From Woeseiaceae bacterium (lineage in GTDB: Bacteria > Pseudomonadota > Gammaproteobacteria > Steroidobacterales > Woeseiaceae): a stretch of DNA of 64,000 bases. Below the pieces are notes generated by a model. The model searched no databases and had not been told where the DNA came from. It worked only from the letters and a program-made list of their open reading frames with translations. The stretch is from NCBI GenBank assembly GCA_030065985.1, contig JASJCM010000009.1, positions 62,001 through 126,000 on the forward strand. Reading direction: 5' to 3'. Both the position numbers and the translations under genes were made by a program. This document shows positions 20,752 to 30,554 of the stretch, one piece after another (position 1 is the first letter of the stretch; the number at the start of each line of letters is the position of its first letter).

Positions 20752-22187
20752 TATTTCTTTCTCTCTTCGTAGCCGTAGACCGACTTCACTTCAAGGAACT
20801 CTTCGATGCCGTGATGTCCCCACTCTCGGCCGTTGCCGGACTGCTTGTAACCACCAAATGGTGCGGCGGAATCCAGCCATGCGCCGTTGATGTGGACCAT
20901 GCCGGTGCGCATTCGCGATGCAATGCGGCGCGCAGTCTCGAGATCGGCACACGAGACGTAGCCAGACAAGCCGTAGGGCGTGTCATTGGCGATGTTAACC
21001 GCTTCGTCCTCGTCATCGTAAGCAATGATTGAGAGTACCGGGCCGAAGATCTCCTCACGCGCGATCGTCATGTCATTAGTGACATTTGCGAATACCGTAG
21101 GTTTCACGAAATAGCCTTTGTCGAGTCCGTCCGGGCGGCCGGTGCCGCCGGTGACCAGCGTGGCGCCCTCGTCGATGCCGGCCTGGATTAATCCCTGGAT
21201 CTTGTCCCACTGCACATCGGATACGACCGGTCCGACTTCGGTACCTTCTTCACGCGGGTTGCCGACCTTGGTTTCGGCAGCCACTCGCGCGGCGATCTCA
21301 GCTGCCTCGTCCATACGGGCCCGCGGCACGAGCATGCGCGAGGGCGCGTCACAGGACTGCCCGGTGTTGTCGAACATGTCGCCCACGCCGGACTCGACGC
21401 CTTTCGCGAAGCCGTCGTCGTCACAAATGATATTCGCCGATTTGCCGCCGAGCTCCTGCGCGACGCGCTTTACTGTCGGCGCCGCGTTCTGAGCGACCAG
21501 CACGCCGGCACGTGTTGACCCGGTAAACGACACCATCGCGATATCCGGATGGCCCGAAATCGCGGTGCCGACGCCCGGGCCGTCGCCGTTGACGAGATTG
21601 AAAACGCCTGCGGGCACGCCGGCGGCGTCGAGGATTTCGGCAAACACGATCGCGTCGAACGGTGCGATCTCGCTCGGCTTGAGTACCATCGTGCAGCCCG
21701 CGGCGAGAGCCGGAGCCACCTTGACCGCGATCTGATTCATTGGCCAGTTCCACGGCGTGATCAGGCCGCAAACGCCGATCGGCTCTTTGACGATGTTCGT
21801 CGTGCGGATGCGTTCCTCAAACTCGTAAGTTTCGAGCGCCTTGATCGCGGCCTTGATGTGCTGCGGCCCGCTCAGTGCCTGAGCTCCTTTCGCGAGTCCC
21901 CACGGTGCGCCCATCTCGTCCATGATCGCTTCCGCGACGTCCTCGTGGCGCTTGCCGAACTCGTCGAGGATGGCCTTCAGCAGGTCGAGGCGCTCCTCGC
22001 GCGTCGTCTGCGAGAAACTCGCGAAGGCTCGCTTGGCGGCAGCAACGGCCTTGTCGACATCCGCCGCTGAGCCGAGGCTGATACGGCCGTAGACCTCTTC
22101 GGTCGCCGGGTTGACGACGTCGAGGGTGCGCGGTTCGACCGGATCGACCCACTGGCCGCCGATATAGAACTGGAGCTTCTCAAGCAT
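20751..22187 (-). CDS. Aldehyde dehydrogenase family protein
   Basis: PWNWPMNQIAVK, FTGSTRAG, ELGGKSANII, GQSCDAPSR, EEIFGPVL. Confidence 0.92.
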   Translation of the reverse strand: MLEKLQFYIGGQWVDPVEPRTLDVVNPATEEVYGRISLGSAADVDKAVAAAKRAFASFSQTTREERLDLLKAILDEFGKRHEDVAEAIMDEMGAPWGLAKGAQALSGPQHIKAAIKALETYEFEERIRTTNIVKEPIGVCGLITPWNWPMNQIAVKVAPALAAGCTMVLKPSEIAPFDAIVFAEILDAAGVPAGVFNLVNGDGPGVGTAISGHPDIAMVSFTGSTRAGVLVAQNAAPTVKRVAQELGGKSANIICDDDGFAKGVESGVGDMFDNTGQSCDAPSRMLVPRARMDEAAEIAARVAAETKVGNPREEGTEVGPVVSDVQWDKIQGLIQAGIDEGATLVTGGTGRPDGLDKGYFVKPTVFANVTNDMTIAREEIFGPVLSIIAYDDEDEAVNIANDTPYGLSGYVSCADLETARRIASRMRTGMVHINGAWLDSAAPFGGYKQSGNGREWGHHGIEEFLEVKSVYGYEERKK

Positions 22188-22278
22188 GTCTTGTCCTCAA
22201 TGAGCGAGCCGCGAATGATAGCCTAAATCGGCTGCAGCAGGGCGGTTGGGAAGGCCGGAGCAGTCCGGCGCAGGCGGC

Positions 22279-22674
22279 TCAGGAGGCCGCGAGGATCTTC
22301 TGGCGGTACTCGGCCGGCGGCATGTCGTACCAGGACTTGAACGCGGTTGTAAAGGAGCTCAGGTTTGAGTAACCGAGCAGCATCGCGATCTCGAGCGATT
22401 TGAGGCGTGCGTCCTTGAGGTAGTTGACGGCCAGTTCGGCGCGCACCTCACGCAGGATCTTCTGAAAACTCGTCTTCTCGGCCTTGAGCCGGCGCTGCAG
22501 GGTCCGGCGACTCAGGCGCAGAGCGCGGCAGGCTGCGTCGGCGTTGGCTTCGCCGCGCGCCATGAGGTCGGCCAGGCGGCGTTTGAGCTGCCCGGCGATA
22601 TCGTCCTGCTGGTACAGCGACCGCAGGTACTTTTCCGCCTGTTCGATGAGTTGCCTGTACATTGTGAATGACAT
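22279..22674 (-). CDS. Short AraC-type HTH regulator
   Basis: C-terminal AraC double HTH (ALRLSRRTLQRRLKAE, LLGYSNLSSFTTAFKSWYDMPPAEYR); no sensor domain of usual length. Confidence 0.75.
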   Translation of the reverse strand: MSFTMYRQLIEQAEKYLRSLYQQDDIAGQLKRRLADLMARGEANADAACRALRLSRRTLQRRLKAEKTSFQKILREVRAELAVNYLKDARLKSLEIAMLLGYSNLSSFTTAFKSWYDMPPAEYRQKILAAS

Positions 22675-22739
22675 CCAAGCCGGTACAATCCAGCTGCCTC
22701 AACAATACAGAGTGCGCCCAGATTTATAAAGGAACCGGC

Positions 22740-24707
22740 ATGTCATCTCCCGTGAAATACACACTTACAGGCAATATCGGCGTCGTTACGGTCGATAATC
22801 CGCCCGTCAACGCGCTGTCCCACGCTGTTCGCCAGGGCCTGCTCGACGCCTTCGAGACCGCCGCCGGCGACGCCAGCGAAGCGCTGCTTCTCGTCTGCGA
22901 GGGCCGCACCTTCATTGCGGGCGCCGACATCTCGGAGTTCGGGCAGCCGCCCCAGGAGCCGTTTCTCCCGGATCTCTGCGATCGAATGGAGGCGTCAGAC
23001 AAGCTGTTCGTGGCAGCCATTCACGGCACAGCACTCGGTGGCGGCTTCGAAGTCGCGCTGTCTGCGGACTACCGCTGTGCCGTGCCATCGGCCAAGGTCG
23101 GTCTGCCCGAGGTCATGCTCGGGCTACTTCCGGGTGCCGGTGGGACGCAGCGGACCCCGAGACTTGCGGGCGTCGATGCGGCGCTGCAACTGATGACGAG
23201 TGGCAAACCGATCCCTGCGGCCATGGCAAAGGAAGCCGGGCTCGTTGACGAGATCATCGAAGGTGACTTGGTCGACGGCGCGCTTACTTACGTTCAGAAG
23301 CTGCTCGATGACAACGCGCCGCGGCGCAGCACGAGCGCGCTCGACGTACCCGAACACGATGCGGCGATTTTTGATCAGTTCCGCGCGGTGCTTGGCAAGA
23401 AAGCACGCGGCCAGGTCGCACCGCAGGCGATCGTCGATTGCGTCGAGAAGGCGGCCGCGACACCGTATGAGGAGGGCGTGGCCTACGAGCGACAGCGATT
23501 CATGGAGCTCATGGGCGGCGACCAGTCCAAAGCGCTGCGGCACTTTTTCTTCGCCGAGCGCGCGGCCGCGAAAGTCGACGACCTGCCCAGGGACGTCGAG
23601 CTGCGCAACGTAGAGAGCGTGGCCGTCATAGGCGGCGGCACGATGGGTGGTGGCATCGCGATGACGTTTGCGAATGCCGGCATTCCCGTCACGCTCGTGG
23701 AGATCAGCGACGAGGCGCTCGAGCGCGGACTGGCGATCATCGACCGCAATTACGCCGGGAGCGTGAAGCGCGGCAAGCTCAGCGAAGACAAAGCAGCAGC
23801 CTGCCGGGCGCTGATTTCCGGCGCTACCGACTATTCGCAGCTGGCCGATGTCGATCTGGTCATCGAGGCAGTGTTCGAGAACCTGAATCTCAAGAAAGAG
23901 ATCTTCGCGAAGCTTGACGACGTCTGTAAGGACGGCGCGATCCTCGCTACCAACACGTCGTATCAGGACGTGAATGAGATCGCAGCGGCGACAAAACGAC
24001 CGCAGGATGTTCTCGGCCTGCATTTCTTCAGCCCGGCGCACATCATGAAACTGCTCGAAGTCGTTCGCGGCGAAAAGACCGCTGACGATGTGCTCGCAAC
24101 CTGCATGAAACTGGCAAAGCGCATTCGCAAAGTGCCGGTTGTCGCCGGCGTCTGCTATGGCTTCATCGGCAACCGCATGCTGCAGCCGTATGCCCAGCAG
24201 ACGCAGCTGCTGCTGCTCGAAGGCGCGACGCCCGAACAGGTTGACACGGCCATGGAAAACTTCGGCATGGCCATGGGTCCGCTGCGGGTTTTCGATCTCG
24301 CCGGGCTCGACGTCGGCTACAAGGCACGCGAGGCGCTCAGCGAGGAGGAGAAGGGCGACCCTGCCGGCTATCGCGTACCGGACCTGCTGGTCGAGGCGGG
24401 TCGACTGGGCCAGAAGTCGGGCAGCGGCTTCTACTCTTACGACGAGAATCGCAAGCCGACGCCCGATCCCGAAGTGCACAAAATGATCGAGGACACCGCG
24501 TCAGAACTCGGTATCAAGCGTCGCGATATCAGCGATGACGAAATCGTGGAGCGGCTGGTCGGTGCACTGGTCGACGAGGGCCACAAGATTATCGATGAGG
24601 GCATTGCGCAGCGGGCGAGCGATATCGACGTCGTGTATGTCTATGGCTACGGATTTCCGGCGTTCCGCGGCGGCCCGATGTTCCATGCTTCGTTGACGGC
24701 AGGCTAG
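22740..24707 (+). CDS. Bifunctional enoyl-CoA hydratase / 3-hydroxyacyl-CoA dehydrogenase, FadJ-like
   Basis: Crotonase (AGADISEFG, HGTALGGGFE, LGLLPGAGGTQR) and HAD domains (VIGGGTMGGGIAMTF, LHFFSPAHIMKLLEVVRG). Confidence 0.92.
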   Translation: MSSPVKYTLTGNIGVVTVDNPPVNALSHAVRQGLLDAFETAAGDASEALLLVCEGRTFIAGADISEFGQPPQEPFLPDLCDRMEASDKLFVAAIHGTALGGGFEVALSADYRCAVPSAKVGLPEVMLGLLPGAGGTQRTPRLAGVDAALQLMTSGKPIPAAMAKEAGLVDEIIEGDLVDGALTYVQKLLDDNAPRRSTSALDVPEHDAAIFDQFRAVLGKKARGQVAPQAIVDCVEKAAATPYEEGVAYERQRFMELMGGDQSKALRHFFFAERAAAKVDDLPRDVELRNVESVAVIGGGTMGGGIAMTFANAGIPVTLVEISDEALERGLAIIDRNYAGSVKRGKLSEDKAAACRALISGATDYSQLADVDLVIEAVFENLNLKKEIFAKLDDVCKDGAILATNTSYQDVNEIAAATKRPQDVLGLHFFSPAHIMKLLEVVRGEKTADDVLATCMKLAKRIRKVPVVAGVCYGFIGNRMLQPYAQQTQLLLLEGATPEQVDTAMENFGMAMGPLRVFDLAGLDVGYKAREALSEEEKGDPAGYRVPDLLVEAGRLGQKSGSGFYSYDENRKPTPDPEVHKMIEDTASELGIKRRDISDDEIVERLVGALVDEGHKIIDEGIAQRASDIDVVYVYGYGFPAFRGGPMFHASLTAG

Positions 24708-24718
24708 CCAATGAATAA

Positions 24719-24752
24719 GAGCGGCACCGGGTATTGCTACCCGGCCCCGCTC
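24719..24752. terminator. Hairpin between convergent genes
   Basis: GAGCGG-ca-CCGGGTA-ttgc-TACCCGG-cc-CCGCTC; lacks a clear T-tract. Confidence 0.6.
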
Positions 24753-24774
24753 CGTCAGTCGCAATCCGCTACGT

Positions 24775-26496
24775 CTAGCGAACCGCGACTTTAACGAGCT
24801 CTTCGCCCTCGGGATCCGTTACATGCACGGCGCAGGCGATACACGGGTCGAAGCTGTGTATCGTGCGCAGGATCTCGAGCGGTTGCTCCGGATCGTGCAT
24901 GTCGTGCGCATCCTCCAGCGCGGCTTCATAGGCACCGGGCTGGCCATTGGGGTCGCGAGGACCCGCGTTCCAGGTGCTCGGAACGATCGCCTGGTAGTTC
25001 GCGATCTTCTCATCTTCGATCACGATCCAGTGCGACAGCGCGCCTCGAGGCGCTTCCATGACGCCAACGCCCTTGCATTGCTTCGGCCAACTCGACGGTT
25101 TCCACAACGTCTCGTCGAACGTCTTCGTGTCGCCGGCCTTGATGTTGCCAATCAGCGAATCCAGCCAGGTCTGCATGCCGTCGGCAAGCACAGCCGTCTC
25201 GAGCGTGCGGGCCGCCGTGCGGCCGAGCGTCGAGAACAGCGCCCGCGTCGGCAGCTCGAGCTGTTGGAGCGTCGTGTTGACGAGGTGCTGGGTCAGGTCG
25301 TGACCTTTGGCGTACAGCATCAGGACGCGCGCCAGCGGTCCAACTTCCATTGCATGGCCGTTCCAGCGTGGTGACTTGAGCCACGAATAGCCGGTCTCGA
25401 CATCGAGCTGGTCATACGGTGGTTGCGGGCCGGTGTAGTTCAGGTTCGTTTCACCGGTCCACGGATGCAGTCCGACTTCCTTGCCGCCCGTGTAGTCGTA
25501 CCACGAGTGGGAGACGAACTCCTGGACACCGTTCGGGTCGTCGAGCGGTACCTCGTGGATCGTTGTGATATCGCGATCGAGGATCGCGCCGCGCGGGAAC
25601 AGGAACGAATCGGGATCGTCCATGCTGGTTGCGGGCAGGTCGCCAAAGCACAGGAAGTTGCCAAGACCTTCGCCGCGATAGAACCAGTCCTTGTAGAAAC
25701 TGGCGACCGCCAGCGTGTCCGGCACGTAGACCTGCTCGACGAAGGTCTTCATCTTGTTGATGATGTCCTGGACCTCGGCCAGCCGCTTGGAGTTGATGGC
25801 GGAATCGGAGTTCAGGTCGATCGGGCAGGGCGCGCCGCCGACGACGAAGTTCGGATGCGGGTTCTTGCCACCGAAGATCGCGTGCAGGCGTGCGACATCG
25901 CGTTGCCACTCGAGCGCGTCGAGATAATGCGCAACGGCCATCAGGTTGGCTTCAGCCGGCAGCTTGTACTCAGGGTGTCCCCAGTACGCTTTGGCGAAGA
26001 TACCGAGCTGGCCGGCCTCAACGAAGTCTTTTACCTTCTTCTGCACGTCGCGGAAGTAGCCCTCCGACGAACGCGGGTAACTGCTCAGCGACTGCGCGAG
26101 TGCCGACGTCGCCTTGGGATCCGCGCTCAGCGCCGATACGACGTCCACCCAGTCCAGCGCGTGCAGGTGATAGAAGTGCATCACGTGGTCATGGATGTAC
26201 TGCGCGCCGATCATCAGGTTGCGGATCAGCTCGGCGTTCGGCGGAATCTTCGCGCCGACCGCGTTTTCTACCGACCGGATCGAGGCCATGCCGTGTACCA
26301 GCGTGCAAACCCCGCAGATGCGCTGCGCGAATGCCCAGGCGTCGCGAGGATCGCGGCCTTGCAGGATAATCTCGATACCGCGGACCATCGTGCCGGACGA
26401 ATAGGCCTGACCGATGCTGTTGCCATCCATCTGGGCTTCGATGCGCAGGTGTCCTTCGATGCGTGTGATGGGATCGACTACGACTCTTGCGTTCAT
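24775..26496 (-). CDS. hynL: [NiFe] hydrogenase large subunit (Isp-type group 1)
   Basis: RIEGHLR, RICGVCT and C-terminal DPCIACAVH plus a short cleavable tail VTDPEGEELVKVAVR. Confidence 0.93.
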   Translation of the reverse strand: MNARVVVDPITRIEGHLRIEAQMDGNSIGQAYSSGTMVRGIEIILQGRDPRDAWAFAQRICGVCTLVHGMASIRSVENAVGAKIPPNAELIRNLMIGAQYIHDHVMHFYHLHALDWVDVVSALSADPKATSALAQSLSSYPRSSEGYFRDVQKKVKDFVEAGQLGIFAKAYWGHPEYKLPAEANLMAVAHYLDALEWQRDVARLHAIFGGKNPHPNFVVGGAPCPIDLNSDSAINSKRLAEVQDIINKMKTFVEQVYVPDTLAVASFYKDWFYRGEGLGNFLCFGDLPATSMDDPDSFLFPRGAILDRDITTIHEVPLDDPNGVQEFVSHSWYDYTGGKEVGLHPWTGETNLNYTGPQPPYDQLDVETGYSWLKSPRWNGHAMEVGPLARVLMLYAKGHDLTQHLVNTTLQQLELPTRALFSTLGRTAARTLETAVLADGMQTWLDSLIGNIKAGDTKTFDETLWKPSSWPKQCKGVGVMEAPRGALSHWIVIEDEKIANYQAIVPSTWNAGPRDPNGQPGAYEAALEDAHDMHDPEQPLEILRTIHSFDPCIACAVHVTDPEGEELVKVAVR

Positions 26497-27854
26497 GACC
26501 CATCCTCCTCAAGGTTTTCGGCAACCATTTCCATGAGGCTGCCCATCTTGTAATCCCAGTTGAAGTATTCCTGAGAGTCGTCAAAGCTTTGTCGACAGTT
26601 GGCGCAGCTCGACAACAGCTCGTCGGCTTCGGTCTTCTCAACCTGGTCCATCTTCAGTTTGAAAACACGACGCCGTAAGCCATCGGCACGCGTGATCGTG
26701 ACGACACCGCCGCCGCCGCCGCAGCACCAGTTATAGTCGCCGCCAAACTGCATCTCGCGGAAATCCACACCGAGGTGATCGAGCACGACACGTGCCGCCT
26801 TGGTGGCGCCGCCGCGTCGTGAGACCTGGCAGGGATCGTGATACGTGACGCTCTTCGGAACGTGCTTGACACGAATCTTGCCCTTCTCGAGGGCGTCGGC
26901 CATGTACTCGGAGATGTGCATCACCTTGAACGGCAGAGGCTTGCCGTACATGTTGGCGCCTTGCCAGCGCAGCGCCATGTAGGCGTGGCCGCACTCCGGA
27001 AGCACGATCATCTTTGCGCCGATCTTGATGGCGGCATCGATGAGTTTCATCGTTGCAACCTTCTGCCAGTCCGGGTTGCCGGAGAGCATGCCGAAGTTGG
27101 TTGCCTCGAAACCGTCGGTCCTGAAGGTCCAGGTTTCGCCGGCCGCGTTCAGGATCTTCGCGGTTGCGGCGATCGACTGCGGATACTTCTGGATTTCGAT
27201 CGACGACATGACGGCGAGCACGTCGGCTTGTTCGACGTCCATCGGAATCTCGACGTCGTGCTCGTCAGCCATCCATTCGACACGGTCCTCGAACTTCTCT
27301 GGCGTAATGCCGAGCGGGCTGCCGGTTTCGGCCGATTTCTTTGCGACCTCGTGCAGCTCGTGCGGAATCAGGCCGGCTTTGAACATGCCGTGCCGTGCCA
27401 TCGAGACCAGTCCCGCGATATCGATGCCCATCGGGCACACGAGTGAGCAGCGACCGCACACGGTGCAGCTGTCATACAGCAAGTGCTGCCACTCTTCGAG
27501 GTCGTCAATCGTGACGTGGCGTTTCAGGCCGAGCAGGCGATAGAAGAACGCGAACGGTCCAACCTGTCGCTTGTACGTCCGTTTGAACAGTTCGATCTTC
27601 CAGATCGGCGTGTAGCGCGGATCGTCGGTGCGTACGTGATAGTGGCACGCATCTGCGCACATGCCGCAGTGCAGGCAGCCGTCGAGATACGACGCGGTCT
27701 GCGTGTTGAAGTTCTTGACGAAGTGGTGCATCGCAGCATTGATGCGCGCCTCGTCTTCCATGTCACCCTGTTTGTCGTGCCGAATCTCGGGCGGCTTGTA
27801 GGCCAGCCGTTCAGCTTCACGATCAAGAGTGTGTCTGCCGTCTACGGTGGTCAT
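26493..27854 (-). CDS. isp2: Isp2: HdrD/DsrK-like iron-sulfur protein with CCG domain
   Basis: CLHCGMCADACHYH, CTVCGRCSLVCP, CCGGGGG...SSCANCRQS; overlaps hynL by 4 nt. Confidence 0.88.
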   Translation of the reverse strand: MTTVDGRHTLDREAERLAYKPPEIRHDKQGDMEDEARINAAMHHFVKNFNTQTASYLDGCLHCGMCADACHYHVRTDDPRYTPIWKIELFKRTYKRQVGPFAFFYRLLGLKRHVTIDDLEEWQHLLYDSCTVCGRCSLVCPMGIDIAGLVSMARHGMFKAGLIPHELHEVAKKSAETGSPLGITPEKFEDRVEWMADEHDVEIPMDVEQADVLAVMSSIEIQKYPQSIAATAKILNAAGETWTFRTDGFEATNFGMLSGNPDWQKVATMKLIDAAIKIGAKMIVLPECGHAYMALRWQGANMYGKPLPFKVMHISEYMADALEKGKIRVKHVPKSVTYHDPCQVSRRGGATKAARVVLDHLGVDFREMQFGGDYNWCCGGGGGVVTITRADGLRRRVFKLKMDQVEKTEADELLSSCANCRQSFDDSQEYFNWDYKMGSLMEMVAENLEEDGS

Positions 27855-28504
27855 GTCCGTGCCCCCCTGCGCTCAAATACCATGCCGGTTGTGCCACGTG
27901 TGATGAACACGAGGAACGTGTGGCCGAGCTTGCCGAACGGCAGCCAGATCATGAGTAGCACGACGCTCAGAATGTGGATCGCCAGCAGGTCTTCGTAACG
28001 GAAGCCGATGCGTAGCGGAATAATGAGTCCCGTTACGAGCGGCAACGTGGATACGAACCAGCTGAAGTAGTCATCAAAATTCGAGATCAGCCTCAGTACC
28101 GGGCTCGTGAGACGCCGCACAAGCAGTGCGACAGCGGAGGCCACGGAAGCCACGCCGAGCACGTAGATTGCATTGTTCGGAAGGCCCGGCCAGCTAAAGC
28201 CCAGGAAGCCCTCGAAGAACATGATGTGCGGGACGAACAACAAGACGACTGCGAACAGCCCGATGTGCATGACGTAGGCCAGCATCTTCGGGTACAGCGT
28301 CGCCGGCTTGAACGGTGTCGCGGTGAAGCTGCGTGAGTAGATTACCTTTAGCGCTGCACCGAGACCGCCGCGCGCGCGTGGTTCGGAGTAGTCCGGCTTT
28401 TCCCTGAGCAGGAGGATACCGACGATGCGCCAGATCGTACCGGCGACGAGTATGTAGGCCGCTACCTGCAGGGCAGGGCCGCGTGCGAATTCAAGAAGGT
28501 CCAT
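27851..28504 (-). CDS. isp1: Isp1: membrane cytochrome b (NarI/DsrM-like)
   Basis: MDLLEFARGPALQVAAYILVAGTIWRIVGILLL...; multiple TM helices with His; lies between hynS and isp2. Start revised from the 347-aa track ORF to ATG at 28504. Confidence 0.85.
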   Translation of the reverse strand: MDLLEFARGPALQVAAYILVAGTIWRIVGILLLREKPDYSEPRARGGLGAALKVIYSRSFTATPFKPATLYPKMLAYVMHIGLFAVVLLFVPHIMFFEGFLGFSWPGLPNNAIYVLGVASVASAVALLVRRLTSPVLRLISNFDDYFSWFVSTLPLVTGLIIPLRIGFRYEDLLAIHILSVVLLMIWLPFGKLGHTFLVFITRGTTGMVFERRGART

Positions 28505-28505
28505 A

Positions 28506-29561
28506 TCATCCCTCCCGCGTAAACTTGTCTTGGCGACGACGTCCCGCCGCGGCCGCGACGACACCCATTGCCACGCCGGCAGCCGCAGCGCCAGCCAGTT
28601 TGGTGCCGCTATCGAACTTGCCTGTCGACAGCGGATTGTAGAAACCGCCTTTGTCCCAGAATGCCGGCTCCGAGCAGCCGAGGCAGGGGTGACCGCCTTC
28701 GATCGGGAAGCTCGTGCCACTGTTCCATTTGGCCGTGGCACAGGCGTTGTACGTGATCGGCCCCTTGCAGCCGAGTTTGTACAGGCACCAGCCCGCCTTC
28801 GCGCCTTCGTCGTCGAAGGTCTCGGCGAACTTGCCCTGCTCGTAGAACGGCCGACGGTAGCAGCGGTCGTGGATCGTCTGGCCGTAGAAAGCAAGCGGAC
28901 GACCGTGCTTGTCGAGTTCGGGTAATTGCCCGAACGTCAGGAACTGCGTCAATACCGCGGTCATGACCATCGGGATCGGCGGGCAGCCAGGTACGTTGAT
29001 AACGGGCTTGTCGGTCACCAGTTCGTCAACGGCAACGGCACCGGTCGGGTTGGGGTCCGCACCGGGGATGCCGCCAAATGCCGCGCAGCTGCCGATTGCG
29101 ACGACGGCCGCGGCGCCCTCGACCGTTTCCTTGAGCATGTCGAGGTTGCTGATGCCGGCAATCGTTGAGTAACCGGGATTGCCAAGCGGGATCGAGCCAT
29201 CAACGAGTACGAGGTAGCTGCCGTGGTTCTCCTCCATCGCAGCGTGGCGGGCAGCTTCGGCCTGGTCGCCCGAGGCGGCCTGCAGCGTGTGATGGTAGTC
29301 GAGCGAGATCGCATCGAAGATGAGCCCCTCGACGGTCGGCGACGCCGACCGCGTCAGCGACTCCGTGCACCCCGTGCACTCCTGAAAGGACAGCCAGATG
29401 ACGGATGGCCGCCGCGCACTCTCGATTGCCGCGGCGATGCGCGGAATCATGCTTGGCGGTAATGCCAGTATCGAGGCCGTCGTGGCGCAGTACTTGAGAA
29501 ATCCGCGGCGAGATACCCCCTTCGCTTGCAGAACTTCCCCAACGGTAGGTCTTTTCTTCAT
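28506..29561 (-). CDS. hynS: [NiFe] hydrogenase small subunit, Tat-exported
   Basis: Tat motif SRRGFLKYC; WLSFQECTGCTESL; VPGCPPIPM; C-terminal cluster ligands (HDRCYRR, CLYKLGCKGP, PCLGCSEP). Confidence 0.93.
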   Translation of the reverse strand: MKKRPTVGEVLQAKGVSRRGFLKYCATTASILALPPSMIPRIAAAIESARRPSVIWLSFQECTGCTESLTRSASPTVEGLIFDAISLDYHHTLQAASGDQAEAARHAAMEENHGSYLVLVDGSIPLGNPGYSTIAGISNLDMLKETVEGAAAVVAIGSCAAFGGIPGADPNPTGAVAVDELVTDKPVINVPGCPPIPMVMTAVLTQFLTFGQLPELDKHGRPLAFYGQTIHDRCYRRPFYEQGKFAETFDDEGAKAGWCLYKLGCKGPITYNACATAKWNSGTSFPIEGGHPCLGCSEPAFWDKGGFYNPLSTGKFDSGTKLAGAAAAGVAMGVVAAAAGRRRQDKFTREG

Positions 29562-29583
29562 GCTGTTTTCCTCCCGCGAAAAT

Positions 29584-29973
29584 CTATGTAGTCAGCTGAT
29601 CCTCCAGGCGAGCGCGGCCGGCGGTAATGTCGGCTTCCTGTGACGACAGGATTTCCGGTGTACGGGTAATCTCGATGTAACGGCCCACGACTTCGTCATG
29701 GGGATTGCGGTGTTCGAGCCACCACACGCCCGGATAGGCCGTTTCGCGAATGCGACTGGTCCCCAGTGCATCCAGTTTGCACGACAGCTCGCCCGTACCG
29801 AGCGTCGCTTCAAGGTGTTCAAGTTCGCCGGGTCCGAACGGCAGTCCGGCGAGATCGATGGTTGTTGGCTCGTCCGTTTCCAGCAGTCGGTCGACCGCGT
29901 GCAGGACTTCGTTGAGCAGCGGGCCCACGTTGCCGTAGAAGGGTGTATTCCTGACTTCTTCGGGGCCCGTCAC
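29584..29973 (-). CDS. HupH/HyaF-like hydrogenase accessory protein (C-terminal-domain size)
   Basis: GELSCKLDALGTSRIRETAYPGVWWLEHRN and operon context. Confidence 0.65.
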   Translation of the reverse strand: MTGPEEVRNTPFYGNVGPLLNEVLHAVDRLLETDEPTTIDLAGLPFGPGELEHLEATLGTGELSCKLDALGTSRIRETAYPGVWWLEHRNPHDEVVGRYIEITRTPEILSSQEADITAGRARLEDQLTT

Positions 29974-30470
29974 GCCCGTGCTTCCGGCGGGGCATCATCG
30001 CGCCACGAACGCACTAGATCTTCGGCCAGCGCGACGGCTTCGGGCACGGCCGCAGCCACGGGTTCGGTTGGTTCGGTGCCCCAGTCCATATCGGCCGGTT
30101 CGATGCCGATCAGGGCGCGATGGCAGGGCAGTTCGCCGCGCAGGCGCAGCGCATCCATGAGGTCCGACAGGCCAACCTCGTGCACGCTGCCTTTCTGTCG
30201 GCGCAGGTGCGAGTCCATGTCCTCGTCCTGCAGGACCGTCACGGAGCCCGGCGCCTTGCCGAGTTTCATCGCATCAAGGGCAACCAGGCCGTCGAGTCCG
30301 GCGAGTCGATCGAGGAGTGCGAGCCCCACCGTGCCGCCGTCGATACAGTCGATCGTATCGTCGCTATTGCCTTCGGCAAATCGCTCTAGCGTGTGGATAC
30401 CGGCGCCGTCATCCGTGAGCAGGCTGTTTCCGATTCCAACGACGGCGATGGATTTCGCGTTGCTGGTCAT
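29970..30470 (-). CDS. Hydrogenase maturation protease
   Basis: VVGIGNSLLTDDGAGIHTLERF, DGGTVGLALLDRLAGLDGLVALDA. Confidence 0.9.
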   Translation of the reverse strand: MTSNAKSIAVVGIGNSLLTDDGAGIHTLERFAEGNSDDTIDCIDGGTVGLALLDRLAGLDGLVALDAMKLGKAPGSVTVLQDEDMDSHLRRQKGSVHEVGLSDLMDALRLRGELPCHRALIGIEPADMDWGTEPTEPVAAAVPEAVALAEDLVRSWRDDAPPEARA

Positions 30471-30480
30471 GTACGTTCTC

Positions 30481-30502
30481 TTTATTAGCAAACCCTAATA
30501 AA
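30481..30502. promoter_or_regulatory. Candidate repressor operator (site 1): perfect 8-bp inverted repeat
   Basis: TTTATTAG-caaacc-CTAATAAA, 11 bp upstream of the hydrogenase operon start and in the divergent intergenic region with the MBL gene. Confidence 0.6.
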
Positions 30503-30554
30503 GGAATCGGGTGATTAATATGCCGGTTAATACGGATACACCTGAAACTTCTAT

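Noticed and set aside
23124-24479. 451-aa minus ORF antisense to the fadJ-like gene
   Set aside because: Shadow ORF (composition artefact); sense strand has full crotonase/HAD motifs.
27851-28894. 347-aa version of Isp1 in the ORF track
   Set aside because: The first ~130 residues are an out-of-frame read of hynS; true start is ATG 28504 after the hynS stop.
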